A DNA stretch of 64,000 nt from Taiwanofungus camphoratus (Eukaryota > Basidiomycota > Agaricomycetes > Polyporales > Taiwanofungaceae): contig CP021226.1 of the NCBI GenBank assembly GCA_003999685.1, forward strand, positions 1-64,000, in the 5' to 3' direction. Under the pieces are notes generated by a model. The model made no database searches. It worked only from the letters and a program-made list of their open reading frames with translations, and was not told the origin of the DNA. Made by a program: the position numbers and the translations under genes. This document shows positions 1-9,700 of this stretch, piece by piece; the first letter of the stretch is position 1, and each line of letters opens with the position of its first letter.

Positions 1-93
1 TAACCTAACCTAACCTAACCTAACCTAACCTAACCTAACCTAACCTAACCTAACCTAACCTAACCTAACCTAACCTAACCTAACCTAACCTAA
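1..93. repeat. Terminal telomere tract (CCTAA)n
   Basis: About 18 uninterrupted CCTAA units run from the first base, C-rich strand reading inward, as expected for the left end of a chromosome. The repeat unit is five bases (TTAGG on the other strand), not the TTAGGG usual in fungi. A few six-base CCCTAA variants occur only in the inner tracts. The tract passes directly into a Penelope-like unit. Confidence 0.95.
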
Positions 94-1158
94 GTTACAT
101 CAGGTGTAACGTTATCTTAGTGTGTTGGTGTATTAGGGTTGTCTGTTCAAACCAGACCTAACCTAACCCTAACCTAACCTAACCTAACCTAACCGAACCT
201 AACCTAACCTAACCTAACCTAACCTAACGCTAATCCTAACCTAACCTAACCTAACCGCCGGACTTACCCAGTCCTGCGCTTAGGGTTGCCTAAAATAGAT
301 AGGCGCCTTACGTGTCACATGATATGTTCGGCACTTAGTACGGACCGGCCCTTCACTGCGGCCCGGTACGCGCCGTTCCCGCATGCTAGCGGAGCGCGCG
401 ATAACTACTATGGTCCCCAGCGCCCCTCTGCTGTGTTAGTCCATGATCTGGTGATCTGTGGGTTGTAACATGCTAGAGCACGGTGCGGCAACTTGCTGGA
501 CGCGGTCCTATTGAATATCCTTCCCCCGCCCCGCATGGCTCGGACAGGGTGTTCACGGGGATTCCCAGGTTTGTGCCATGACATGATGCTTCCTCAGTGG
601 TCCACGCTGCCCTTAGTAGACGCCCGGAAAAGCGGCCCGGTCACATGATCGGTGCGGCACCGGCTATGTTGTTCCTATCTATATCCGGCCCGGACTAACC
701 TTCGGCCCGGACTTCCTATCTCTTATCTCGGATCTTGAGCCTAGGCTTAAGGTCCAGATTCTAATCTTAATCAGATGACTCTGACATCTGATCAGTAATG
801 GTGTCTAGGCGAATCTAGACAATGATGATTGCTCATCTCTGACTGATTAGGATAGGAGGGAGAGACGTGATTCGCTCCCACTTGCAACCCTTTGCCCTGG
901 TACGGTCAAACTGACTTAGTCACCGGCCCCCGGGTCATGACTCAACCATAAGCGTGACTTATGTTGAACTTGGTTATAAGCGACGCTAGTGCTCTGATGA
1001 GACTTAGTCGAAATTAGCCGTCCGATAGCGATATCGGGCTAATTAGTACTAGCTTCCTCTAAGCCTCCTTCCTGCCCTGCACTCGCAGCCCTTGTAGTGT
1101 TGATACATAGACCTCCTAACCTAACCTAACCTAACCTAACCTAACCTAACCTAACCCT
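94..1158 (+). mobile_element. Penelope-like (Coprina-type) non-coding unit / upstream pseudo-LTR
   Basis: This roughly 1 kb unit is nearly identical to 4,487-5,522. It opens with a small hairpin (GTTACA, 5-base loop, TGTAAC, 94-110), then a degenerate telomeric tract (157-256), a unique body (257-1,114) with a hammerhead ribozyme, and a closing CCTAA tract (1,115-1,158). Flanking copies on both sides of the reverse-transcriptase frame match the pseudo-LTR arrangement known in Penelope-like elements. It could instead be a separate short unit added to the tip on top of a 5'-cut element; the sequence does not decide between the two. Confidence 0.75.
985..1053 (+). ncRNA. Type I hammerhead ribozyme (variant A, copy 1)
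   Basis: The core CTGATGA (994-1,000) and GAAA (1,010-1,013) are both present. Stem I pairs 985-993 with 1,045-1,053 over nine base pairs, one of them G-U. Stem II is GAC-TTA-GTC. Stem III pairs TTAGC with GCTAA, then after a three-base bulge CCGATA with TATCGG, closed by a GCGA (GNRA) loop. The predicted cut falls between 1,044 and 1,045. Hammerheads in Penelope-like pseudo-LTRs are an established feature. Activity here is inferred from structure only. Confidence 0.9.
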
Positions 1159-4100
1159 ACTCCGCCCGGTTTTGGCTAGCATTGCGGAAGCAAAGGAACG
1201 CTGCGTTTCCTTGTCGAAGCAAGTGGGTGAGCTCGAGGCTCATCTTGCCAACGGTTCCCTTCCGCCCCAGTTACAAGGCATGGGGGAACCCGTTTTCCAG
1301 TCAGCGAAAGTTTGGCTGGAAACACACCCGGCGGAACCAGGGGCTCTTGCGACGAAATTTCAAACGTTTCGTCGCGAAGCACTCGCTCTAGCGATTTCGC
1401 AAAAGCGTGCTGAGCTCACGTTCTTCGAAGGCGCGCTGGACCCTACTACTATGTTGGGGAAGGCGCGCGACGTGGTCGATTCACAATGGGCCGCGATCTC
1501 TCAGAGTTCGCGTGTTCCTAAGTGGAAAACTTCTCTTGACGGTAACGTTGAGATTGAGGGATGGCAGAACGACCCCGTCCTCGAGTCGGAACATAAGCGA
1601 TTCGTCGCTGTGCTCCCGCGGTTCTGCTTCCGTGTCGTGAACATTCGCGAATCACAGTTAGCACATGCCGCGACTCGAGCTAATGCGAAGAGTGCCCTCA
1701 AGGCGGTTGCGGAGGTGGAAATGAGTGACACCGCCGAGAATCCCGCCGCCTTGAAGAAACTGATTGACGATGCTGTTGATCGTCGGTTGAAAGGTGAGGG
1801 CACCTCGAAGAACGTTAAACAACAGGTCAGTTTTGTACACGGTTCAGTACCTAAAAACTTACCTGGCGCCGCTCTCTCTCGTATTCTAGAAGGGCAAAGG
1901 CAAGGCGCCGAATCGTTCAGCGCGCATGAGCACAGGAGGACGCCCTCCCAAAGCTCCGCAGCGCGCGGCAAAGCAGAAGCAAGCCGCTTCGTCGAAAAAG
2001 GCTTCGACAAAGAAGAACAAAGGGAAAGGGAAAGGGAGACCGAATTAATACGGTATGTCCTTCGGTCGCGACTCAGATTTTCGCAACCCTCTACCTACCC
2101 TGACGCAATACTTGATCTACCTACACCAGTCGGGGCACGCACCCTCCTTTACTTTGCACCGGCAGCTTTAGTCGAGGCACAGAGGTTCCGGACATGGGTT
2201 CATGTTGGCGACGATGTTAAATTACCGGCGGAGATCAGTATTCACATTTCTTGCGGACTTAAGTACATGCTGTACGCTCCCCCTTCTGGGGAGTTGGTTC
2301 AAAACGCTTATGATGATTTTTGTGAAAGAATTCGGTGGAGAGTTCATTTCGCCTGCAAACAAAAAATTCTTGAGCGGCAAGGAATAAGTCAACCACCTTA
2401 TGATCCTGACTACGACTTGAGGTTGAAACGCGATAGCAACGCACCTCAGGCCAGCCAATATATCGAACTTGGTCTTAAACGCGGGCAAACATACGTCACT
2501 GATTTCATACGCACTGTCGTACCCGGTTTGAAAGCTAGAAGTCGCCCTAATCGACTTGTAGACCTGGACAAAGTTCGCCTCTGGTTGGACGAGCATAACT
2601 ACCTCGTCCTCCAAACGGATAAGAACCTCGGCGCTGCTGTAGTCACAAGGGAATGGTTCATTAATGGTTGCAACTTACTTCTGTCGAATACGGCTGACTA
2701 TCAGGAGATTAATCCCGGTCAACGACAGATGTACTTAGAAAAGGTTACTAAGCGGGTTAAGGAGTTAAGCGATTGGGTCGAAGGGGCTTTGCCTCATGAT
2801 CAGACACTCCAGTTAGCCAAATACCTTCGGTCTAAATGTCCCGAGAGCGAGTTGGAAGAGCCTAAGGTTCCCATCTTCTATGGTATCCCAAAAATCCATA
2901 AGACACCGGTGAAAATGCGGCCTATTGTGCCCTGTCATTCATGCGCTCAAGGCCCCGCGGCTAAAGTAGTATCCAAGTTGTTGAAACCCATTATAGAGGT
3001 TGAACCCTTTATTATACATGGCAGCAAAGATCTTGCTGCCAAGTTAGCAACGGTTAAAACACTAAAATATAAAAAGTATTGGCTTGTGGCCGGCGACGTT
3101 GTCGCTTTCTACCCTAATGTACCTCTCAGAGAATGCGTCGGCATTGTATCTAAACTGTACATCAGTCATCCACTAGGTAGTCAATCAACGGACCACCCCG
3201 AATTTTACAACGCCTTGTTTATTCGGTGTATGCAATCGGCCAATTACGATTTAATAGTTGACTTCAACGGTCACACATTTCTTCAAAAGCGAGGATTAGC
3301 TATGGGAGTGGCATGCTCGCCCGACCTAGCTAATCTATATGGATGCCATTTTGAAAATAAAGTCTGGCCTTCTGGGCAGGTTAGCCCACCCTTTCTTTAT
3401 TATGGGCGGTACATCGATGATGTATTCGCTATCGTTGAAGCAGGTAGTGCAGCAGAAGCTTTAGAACTCTGCACCAGTCGTATTTCATACACTGGCTGCA
3501 CTATAACATGGGAAGTGTCGGAATGGGCAACGCCATTCCTTGACATGCTTATTTATATTGACCCCGTTACCAACCGGGTGGAACATAAGCCGTATCGGAA
3601 GGCACTTAACCATCATGAAAGAATACCATGGATATCTCACCACCCAAAGGACGTTAAAAAAGGCACGTTCATTGGAGAGATGAGCCGTCTAGCTACGCTA
3701 AGTTCTAAGTTGGAACACTACTTAGATGCCCTTAAAGGGCTTGTCGATCTGTACGTCGGCCGTGGCTATCCCCCTGCTCTGGTTGTATCCTGGCTTGATG
3801 CGCATAAAGCAGTACGCTGGGCGAAACGTTTGGACATTAAACAAACTTCGACCGAAAAAGCGGACGCGAATGATGGCGTACTTGTGCTTAAATCACAATT
3901 CAACCCTTCATGGGACTCTTTCGATGTTCATGAATTAATGACACGTGTCACTGGATCGTGGGTGGAGTCTTTGAGTTTCTTCAAAAACTTCTTTTCGGCG
4001 AGTTGGGAAAACTCGGCCGCTCCGATTTTCGATTATTCGGCTGGGGGTTCGCGGGATGCGACCCTATCCGGCACAGTTCAGACCACGCTTGAGGAGTGGT

Positions 4101-4459
4101 GGGATCCCGCCCGAGTAGCCCAGCGAAAGCTGTCGCGCGAAACGGCGGCTGCTTCGGCAGCAGCAGATCGTGCCGCCGCTGAAGCCCGGCGATCTGATCA
4201 AATCTCGACACTGGCGGCGGTTGTCCATGATAACCGCGCAGACGAGGGCTGGGTATGGACTGGGCGGTACCTAAGGAAACCCACCGGATTTATTGAGGCG
4301 GAGAAGGTCCCTGACCTTTCCCAACTCGGATTCTTAGACAAGCGCTGGCTTGTGTCTCGAAAGCGGGAAACCAACTTCGCAGACTTAGCAAGCAAATGGC
4401 GCAGAAGTGTTATTAATGCCCAAAGTGCGGATGACGTACTTTTGGAAATGAATATTTAA
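1145..4459 (+). CDS. Coprina-like Penelope reverse transcriptase, endonuclease-deficient
   Basis: A single long open frame encodes a Penelope-like reverse transcriptase that copies its RNA onto exposed chromosome ends. The frame is open from a stop inside the telomeric tract. The first ATG is at 1,280; a TTG at 1,172 also precedes the protein-like sequence, so the true start is unsure. Counting residues from 1,172, the PLE-typical DKNLG motif is near 482, GIPKIHK and MRPIVPC near 570-585, motif A GDVVAFY near 641, motif B GLAMGVACSP near 708 and catalytic YIDDVF near 746. The C-terminal ~300 residues have an Ala/Arg-rich segment and no GIY-YIG endonuclease, which fits telomere-associated Coprina/Athena elements. 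The 5' end points to the telomere, as priming from a G-strand overhang predicts. No internal stop is seen. Confidence 0.9.
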   Translation, partial: PNLTLLRPVLASIAEAKERCVSLSKQVGELEAHLANGSLPPQLQGMGEPVFQSAKVWLETHPAEPGALATKFQTFRREALALAISQKRAELTFFEGALDPTTMLGKARDVVDSQWAAISQSSRVPKWKTSLDGNVEIEGWQNDPVLESEHKRFVAVLPRFCFRVVNIRESQLAHAATRANAKSALKAVAEVEMSDTAENPAALKKLIDDAVDRRLKGEGTSKNVKQQVSFVHGSVPKNLPGAALSRILEGQRQGAESFSAHEHRRTPSQSSAARGKAEASRFVEKGFDKEEQRERERETELIRYVLRSRLRFSQPSTYPDAILDLPTPVGARTLLYFAPAALVEAQRFRTWVHVGDDVKLPAEISIHISCGLKYMLYAPPSGELVQNAYDDFCERIRWRVHFACKQKILERQGISQPPYDPDYDLRLKRDSNAPQASQYIELGLKRGQTYVTDFIRTVVPGLKARSRPNRLVDLDKVRLWLDEHNYLVLQTDKNLGAAVVTREWFINGCNLLLSNTADYQEINPGQRQMYLEKVTKRVKELSDWVEGALPHDQTLQLAKYLRSKCPESELEEPKVPIFYGIPKIHKTPVKMRPIVPCHSCAQGPAAKVVSKLLKPIIEVEPFIIHGSKDLAAKLATVKTLKYKKYWLVAGDVVAFYPNVPLRECVGIVSKLYISHPLGSQSTDHPEFYNALFIRCMQSANYDLIVDFNGHTFLQKRGLAMGVACSPDLANLYGCHFENKVWPSGQVSPPFLYYGRYIDDVFAIVEAGSAAEALELCTSRISYTGCTITWEVSEWATPFLDMLIYIDPVTNRVEHKPYRKALNHHERIPWISHHPKDVKKGTFIGEMSRLATLSSKLEHYLDALKGLVDLYVGRGYPPALVVSWLDAHKAVRWAKRLDIKQTSTEKADANDGVLVLKSQFNPSWDSFDVHELMTRVTGSWVESLSFFKNFFSASWENSAAPIFDYSAGGSRDATLSGTVQTTLEEWWDPARVAQRKLSRETAAASAAADRAAAEARRSDQISTLAAVVHDNRADEGWVWTGRYLRKPTGFIEAEKVPDLSQLGFLDKRWLVSRKRETNFADLASKWRRSVINAQSADDVLLEMNI

Positions 4460-4486
4460 ACTGTTAAGCCAGTTTGATTAGCATCG

Positions 4487-5522
4487 GTTACATCAGGTGT
4501 AACGTTATCTTAGTGTGTTGGTGTATTAGGGTTGTCTGTTCAAACCAGACCTAACCTAACCCTAACCTAACCTAACCTAACCTAACCGAACCTAACCTAA
4601 CCTAACCTAACCTAACCTAACGCTAATCCTAACCTAACCTAACCTAACCGCCGGACTTATTTAGTCCTGCGCTTAGGGTTGCCTAAAAATAGATAGGCGC
4701 CTTACGTGTCACATGATATGTTCGGCACTTAGTACGGACCGTCCCTTCACTGCGGCCTGGTGCGCGCCGTCCCCGCATGCTAGCGGAGCGCGCGTTAACT
4801 ACTATGGTCCCTAGCGCCCCTCTGCTGCGTTAGTCCATGATCTGGTGATCTGTGGGTTGTAACATGCTAGAGCACGGTGCGGCAACTTGCTGGACGCGGT
4901 CCTATTGAGTATCCCTCCCCCGCCCCGCATGGCTCGGATGGGGTGCTCACGGGGATTCCCAGGTTTGTGCCATGACATGATGCTTCCTCAGTGGTCCACG
5001 CTACCCTTAGTAGACGCCCGGAAAGCGGCCCGGTCACATGATCGGCGCGGCACCGGCTATGTTGTTCCTATCTATATCCGGCCCGGACTAACCTCCGGCC
5101 CGGACTTCCTATCTTTTATCTCGGATCTTGAGCCTAGGCTTACGGTCCGGATTCTAATCTTAATCAGATGACTCTGACATCTGATCAGTAATGGTGTCTA
5201 GGCGAATCTAGACAATGATGATTGCTCATCGCTGATTGATCAGGATAGGAGGGAGAGACGTGATTCGCTCCCACCCGCAACCCTTTGCCCTGGTAAGGTC
5301 AAACTGTCTTAGTCACCGGCCCCCGGGCCCTGACTCAACCATAAGCGTGACTTTGGTTGAACTTGGTTATAAGCGACGCTAGTGCTCTGATGAGACTTAG
5401 TCGAAATTAGCCGTCCGATAGCGATATCGGGCTAATTAGTACTAGCTTCCATTAAGTCTTCTCAACGCTCGCAACTCCTTCGTCGTTGCTCGCTCCACCT
5501 CCTAACCTAACCTAACCTAACC
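4487..5522 (+). mobile_element. Downstream pseudo-LTR of the Penelope-like element
   Basis: This second copy of the 1 kb unit follows the reverse-transcriptase stop by only 27 bases. It keeps the GTTACA/TGTAAC hairpin, the degenerate telomeric tract (4,550-4,649), the body and the ribozyme, and closes with CACCT followed by four CCTAA units (5,501-5,522). It differs from the outer copy by scattered substitutions and by a different last ~50 bases before the telomeric tract. With the upstream copy it gives an element of about 5.4 kb (94-5,522). Confidence 0.8.
5378..5446 (+). ncRNA. Type I hammerhead ribozyme (variant A, copy 2)
   Basis: This copy is identical in core and stems to the one at 985-1,053, with nine-pair stem I, GAC-TTA-GTC stem II and a GCGA-capped stem III. 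The predicted cut is between 5,437 and 5,438. If both flanking ribozymes cut the same transcript, the released RNA would be 4,393 nucleotides and would span the whole reverse-transcriptase frame. Confidence 0.9.
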
Positions 5523-5904
5523 GACTCCTTATCTTTACATCTGATTGTTATCTCTGATCAGGTGGCGGTATTGGTAAAGGCTAGGGCGTTCTAGCCTGCC
5601 TTTTGTCGGCCCGTTGATAAGAGATAAGAGAAATACCATTCATGTGATTGGATGGTCGTCTACCTCATGGCCTGGTTGGTCAAATTGAATCAGTCACCGG
5701 CCTCCGGCCGATGACTCAGGGTCAATCAGCAGATGACCCTGAACCATCGGTTAAAAGTACGACGAGAGTACTGATGAGCTCTTAGCGAAACAAGTCGGTA
5801 TCTGGCGACAGATACCTTTGTTTACTCTTGTCTTCTCTATTTTTTCTCATCTCTTACTACGCTCGCCCGCCTATCGGCGGTCTCGCTCCACCTCCTAACC
5901 TAAC
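5523..5904 (+). mobile_element. Short Penelope-like unit, divergent subfamily (type B)
   Basis: A ~370 bp unit lies between two telomeric tracts (5,501-5,522 and 5,894-5,904). Its body differs from type A, but the order of parts is the same: GTCAA/AGTCACCGGCC-like block, hammerhead, pyrimidine-rich stretch, then CTCGCTCCACCT and CCTAACC. It has no coding frame. It looks like a 5'-shortened copy of a second Coprina-like subfamily added to a former chromosome tip. Confidence 0.7.
5761..5832 (+). ncRNA. Type I hammerhead ribozyme (variant B)
   Basis: Core CTGATGA (5,771-5,777) and GAAA (5,787-5,790) are kept while all three stems have changed sequence. Stem I pairs GACGAGAGTA with TACTCTTGTC (ten pairs, one G-U). 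Stem II is GCT-CTT-AGC. Stem III pairs CAA with TTG and GGTATCTG with CAGATACC around a GCGA loop. The predicted cut is between 5,822 and 5,823. Paired changes against variant A support selection on the fold. Confidence 0.88.
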
Positions 5905-6787
5905 TGCCGGACTTTCCCAGTCCTGCGCTTAGGGTTGCCTTAAAATAAATAGGCGCCTTACGTGTCACATGATATGTTCGGCACTTAGTACGGACCGGCC
6001 CTTCACTGCGGCCCGGTGCGCGCCGTTCCCGCATGCTAGCGGAGCGCGCGATAACTACTATGGTCCCCAGTGCCCCTCTGCTGTGTTAGTCCATGATCTG
6101 GTGATCTGTGGGTTGTAACATGCTATAGCACACTGCGGCAACTTGCTGGACGCGGTCCACATAGTATGTCTTACTGGTCTTTGGCCACAGCCATATCAGG
6201 GACGTGCTTATTGGGATTCCCAGGTTTGTGCCATGACATGATGCTTCCTCAGTGGTCCACACTGCCCTTAGTAGACGCCCGGAAATGCGGCCCGGTCACA
6301 TGATCGGCGCGGCACCGGCTATGTTGTTCCTATCTATGTCCGGCCCGGACTAACCTTCGGCCCGGACTTCCTATCTTTTATCTCGGATCTTGAGCCTAGG
6401 CTTGAGGTCCGGATTCTAATCTTAAATCAGATGACTCTGACATCTGATCAGTAATGGTGTCTAGGCAAATCTAGACAATGATGATTGCTCATCGCTGACT
6501 GATTAGGATAGGAGGGAGAGACGTGATTCGCTCCCATCTGCAACCCTTTGCCCTGGTAAGGTCAAACTGATTTAGTCATCGGCCCCCGGGTCATGACTCA
6601 ACCATAAGCGTGACTTTGGTTGAACTTGGTTATAAGCGACGCTAGTGCTCTGATGAGACTTAGTCGAAATTAGCCGTCCGATAGCGATATCGGGCTAATT
6701 AGTACTAGCTTCCACTAAGCCTCCCCTTTCCTGCCCTGCACTCGCAGCCCTTGTAGTGTTGATACATAGACCTCCTAACCTAACCTA
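5905..6787 (+). mobile_element. Penelope-like unit type A, innermost of the tip stack
   Basis: This unit begins at the point equal to 257 of the outer copy, directly after CCTAACCTAAC, so it lacks the hairpin and inner telomeric tract. It carries the body, a hammerhead, and the tail ending GATACATAGACCT plus CCTAACCTAACCTA (6,774-6,787). About 60 bases near 6,155-6,215 differ from the other copies. It abuts the broken helicase gene, so it marks the event that capped that break. Confidence 0.75.
6641..6709 (+). ncRNA. Type I hammerhead ribozyme (variant A, copy 3)
   Basis: All core bases and the three stems of variant A are present, including the GCGA loop of stem III. The predicted cut is between 6,700 and 6,701. 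It sits about 65 bases before the telomeric junction, the same spacing as in the other units. Confidence 0.9.
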
Positions 6788-9700
6788 TCCCAACAAAGAT
6801 CACAGCAACCACAAATGGTGCATCAATCCCATGCACAAATGATGTCGTTGCAGCAATCCAGCAATCTTCAGGACATGTTCCCCTCATCCATCTGCTCTGG
6901 GTTTCAGCTTTCTCCCCATCGCTCATCTGACTGTTGTATTTCAGACACCCCAGCATTTCAGCAAGAAATTCTGTCTCTTTGATGGTCAGACAGAACAGAA
7001 TCCCACGTGACTTGCTTTCAAAGTATTGGCGCTGGAGCTGAGTGCAGAGATGTGCCGTCATATAGGGGATTTGTGCTTGAGAGACAAGTCGTATGACATG
7101 ATAGCGCAGTTCAGGACGGTTCGTTTGAGCTCGAATGACCAGCAGAGATTTCAGATCTAGTCCAGCAAATTCACAGAAGCTGTTCACAAGCTGAGGTGGC
7201 ATGGTACCTGTCAAATAAATCTTCGCAATCGGCCACTCTTGAAGATTCTTCATCAGGTTGAAGCCTTGACGATACGTTGAGCCAACCAAAATAGAATGGG
7301 TCTCATCAACCACCAAGCGATGTGTGAACGTCAGATTGTTGCCCATGAATCTGAACACACAATGTCAGATCAGTTGGTCTGTTTTTGAGCAAAACACAGT
7401 GATGATGTCACTCACTTTTTGAACGCCTTGGTTCCAAGTGACTCATAAGACACAAACAGAAGCCTGACATCAAACGTCACAATACATCCAGAGTGCCATT
7501 TCAATGACTTGGTTCCTTTTTCTGCAGCACGTCTCATCATGTCTGCAATCAGTGCCACATATGGCACAAACACCACCGTCAGCTTCTCCTCTAGCATCGC
7601 TGGAACTTCAAACGCAATGCTTTTACCACCACCTGTGGGAAGGATGGCCAGCACATTGCAATCTCTTGCCATCGAGCGCTTCAGCAATTCCATCTGCTCT
7701 GGTGACTTGAATCTCATCCCTGGATCTCTGAAGGCTTGCTGAAGTACAGGTAACATCTCAGCCTCAGTGGCTGCAGATAGATGAGCAAATCCTGTCAATG
7801 GCTCTGCTGCTGATGCTGGCTCTTCATCCAGATAATCCAGACTAGTATGTGTGTGAGCTGGAGATGCAGGTGGTGCAATCTCTACACATTCATCAGATGC
7901 CCCGATTGCTGATGATATAGATTGAACTGATGAGCGTGTGGGCTGAACTGTGAGCTGGACTGGTGGATGTGTGGACTGGACTGATGGATGTGGTGAGACT
8001 GTGGAAGTGAGCTGTCCTTTTGATTGCTGACTCATATAAGCAGCTATACCCTGAGCCACAGCAGTTTTGATTTGATTTTCCATGTCCACCTTGACTTGAT
8101 TCATGCCTGCACTGACAGCAGCTGAAATGAGATTGCTCAGTTGTGTCATGTCCATGCCTGAGGTGCTGGCAGCTGTCTGAGGTGATTGATTGTCAGAGCC
8201 AGCCACTTGTCCAAGTCGATAGTTGCGTAATCGCATAGGCAGCGGTGGTGCATTGCTTCCCCAACCAAGAACATCATGCCAATCTTCACAGATCTGTCGA
8301 CTGTCTATCATGGCATCAGTGGTCAGAAATGGTAGGTCTCCCTCTTCTCCAGAGTATGTGTGACGAGCCATACGAGTGGAGTGATTCATCAGCCGATCCC
8401 TTTGACTGTCAGCAGTGGGTCCATTGGAATTGGGTGTGATGAATTCACGCTGTATAGCCACTGCCATATGTCGCCACACATGAAGTCCAAAGCGACTGTT
8501 CATGTGAGTCTGAGAGTAGCGCTCTAGCAGAACTGAGAATGAGCGTGAATCCATCTGTCGACCATTGTGAACATAAAGAAATTCTTCATACAACGCCTTG
8601 GAGGTGGGACCATCAATGACTTCTGCAAACATAGCCTCTACTGGGCGTATCACCAGACAGTACCAGTCTAAAAGCTTGCCCAACTTGACTGGACACAAGG
8701 TAGGAACCCACGATAGAGACTCCATGGTCTCTGATGTCTTGATACGATGATGAATGATCCAGCTGCCAAAGTCTTTGAAGATGTTACGCATGATCTGTCC
8801 ATTGCTGAGTCTGGTGTCTGCAAACTCTGTACCACGTGGTGGTGGAGCTGGAAGCATGTGTGTAAGAATGGCCAACTCCTTGTTGATCTCTGCAAACTCC
8901 CTCTGTAATCTGATAAGCTCCAGAACATTCCAATGAAACCTTTCTGCACGATCCACATAAGCTATTTTGTAGTCTGGGTGCTGAAACAAGATCTCTAGCA
9001 GTGGATATTTCTTTTCAGTGAGGTTTGGCTTTTGGATCCAAGACAGACCAATGGACCGATCTGTCATATCCTCAGTGAGATTGTCAGGAACATTGATGGG
9101 AATGTCAGTGTTGCAGGTGAGACGATGGATACGATCCATGATGCTGTCATAGATCCTATTGAGACCAGAGCGCAGCTGTGCCATCTCTAAGACATGACCT
9201 TCACATGACAGTGAGCTCATGTCCTTGGTCCAGGTAATACGAGGTGGAGCAGCTTCACGCATGACCAAAGTGGAGGCATAGTGCTGATGTTCACAGATGG
9301 AGTTCCAGGGTGTCATGAGACCTTCTAGTAGAAAGTGTGAGGCTTGATATTCAGTGGCTCTGTTGTGATATGATCAGAGCTGTCATTTGAAACAAATTGT
9401 ACTGACACTCACTCCAGTAATGAGATGTCAATCTCTTCCTGACGCTTGTATGCCTGACACAAATGAGTGTGTCTCATTAAATATTCCCAGTGAGCTAGCA
9501 CCGGAGTATATTTATAAGCACTGATGAAGCGACCATCTGAGTGGATGCTGGAAATAGCAAGCCAGCACATTAAAGGACACTGCCAGGTATCCAAGTCACT
9601 TCCAGGTGCAGGTTCCCCAATCAGAAGATAGACCAGATTATGGAGAAGAGGTCCAACATTCAGCTCTCCACTCTCCAACTGATCCCAAAGCATAAGACCC

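Noticed and set aside
1-93. TTAGG repeat as a sign of insect DNA
   Set aside because: All linked genes, introns and elements are fungal, and the Penelope type is the one known from basidiomycete telomeres.
94-1158. True LTRs of a retrovirus-like element
   Set aside because: No TG...CA ends, no gag, protease or integrase between the copies; the enzyme is Penelope-type and the copies contain hammerheads.
1501-2010. 169-codon minus-strand frame under the Penelope reverse transcriptase
   Set aside because: Shadow of the coding strand; composition mirrors the sense frame and no motif is present.
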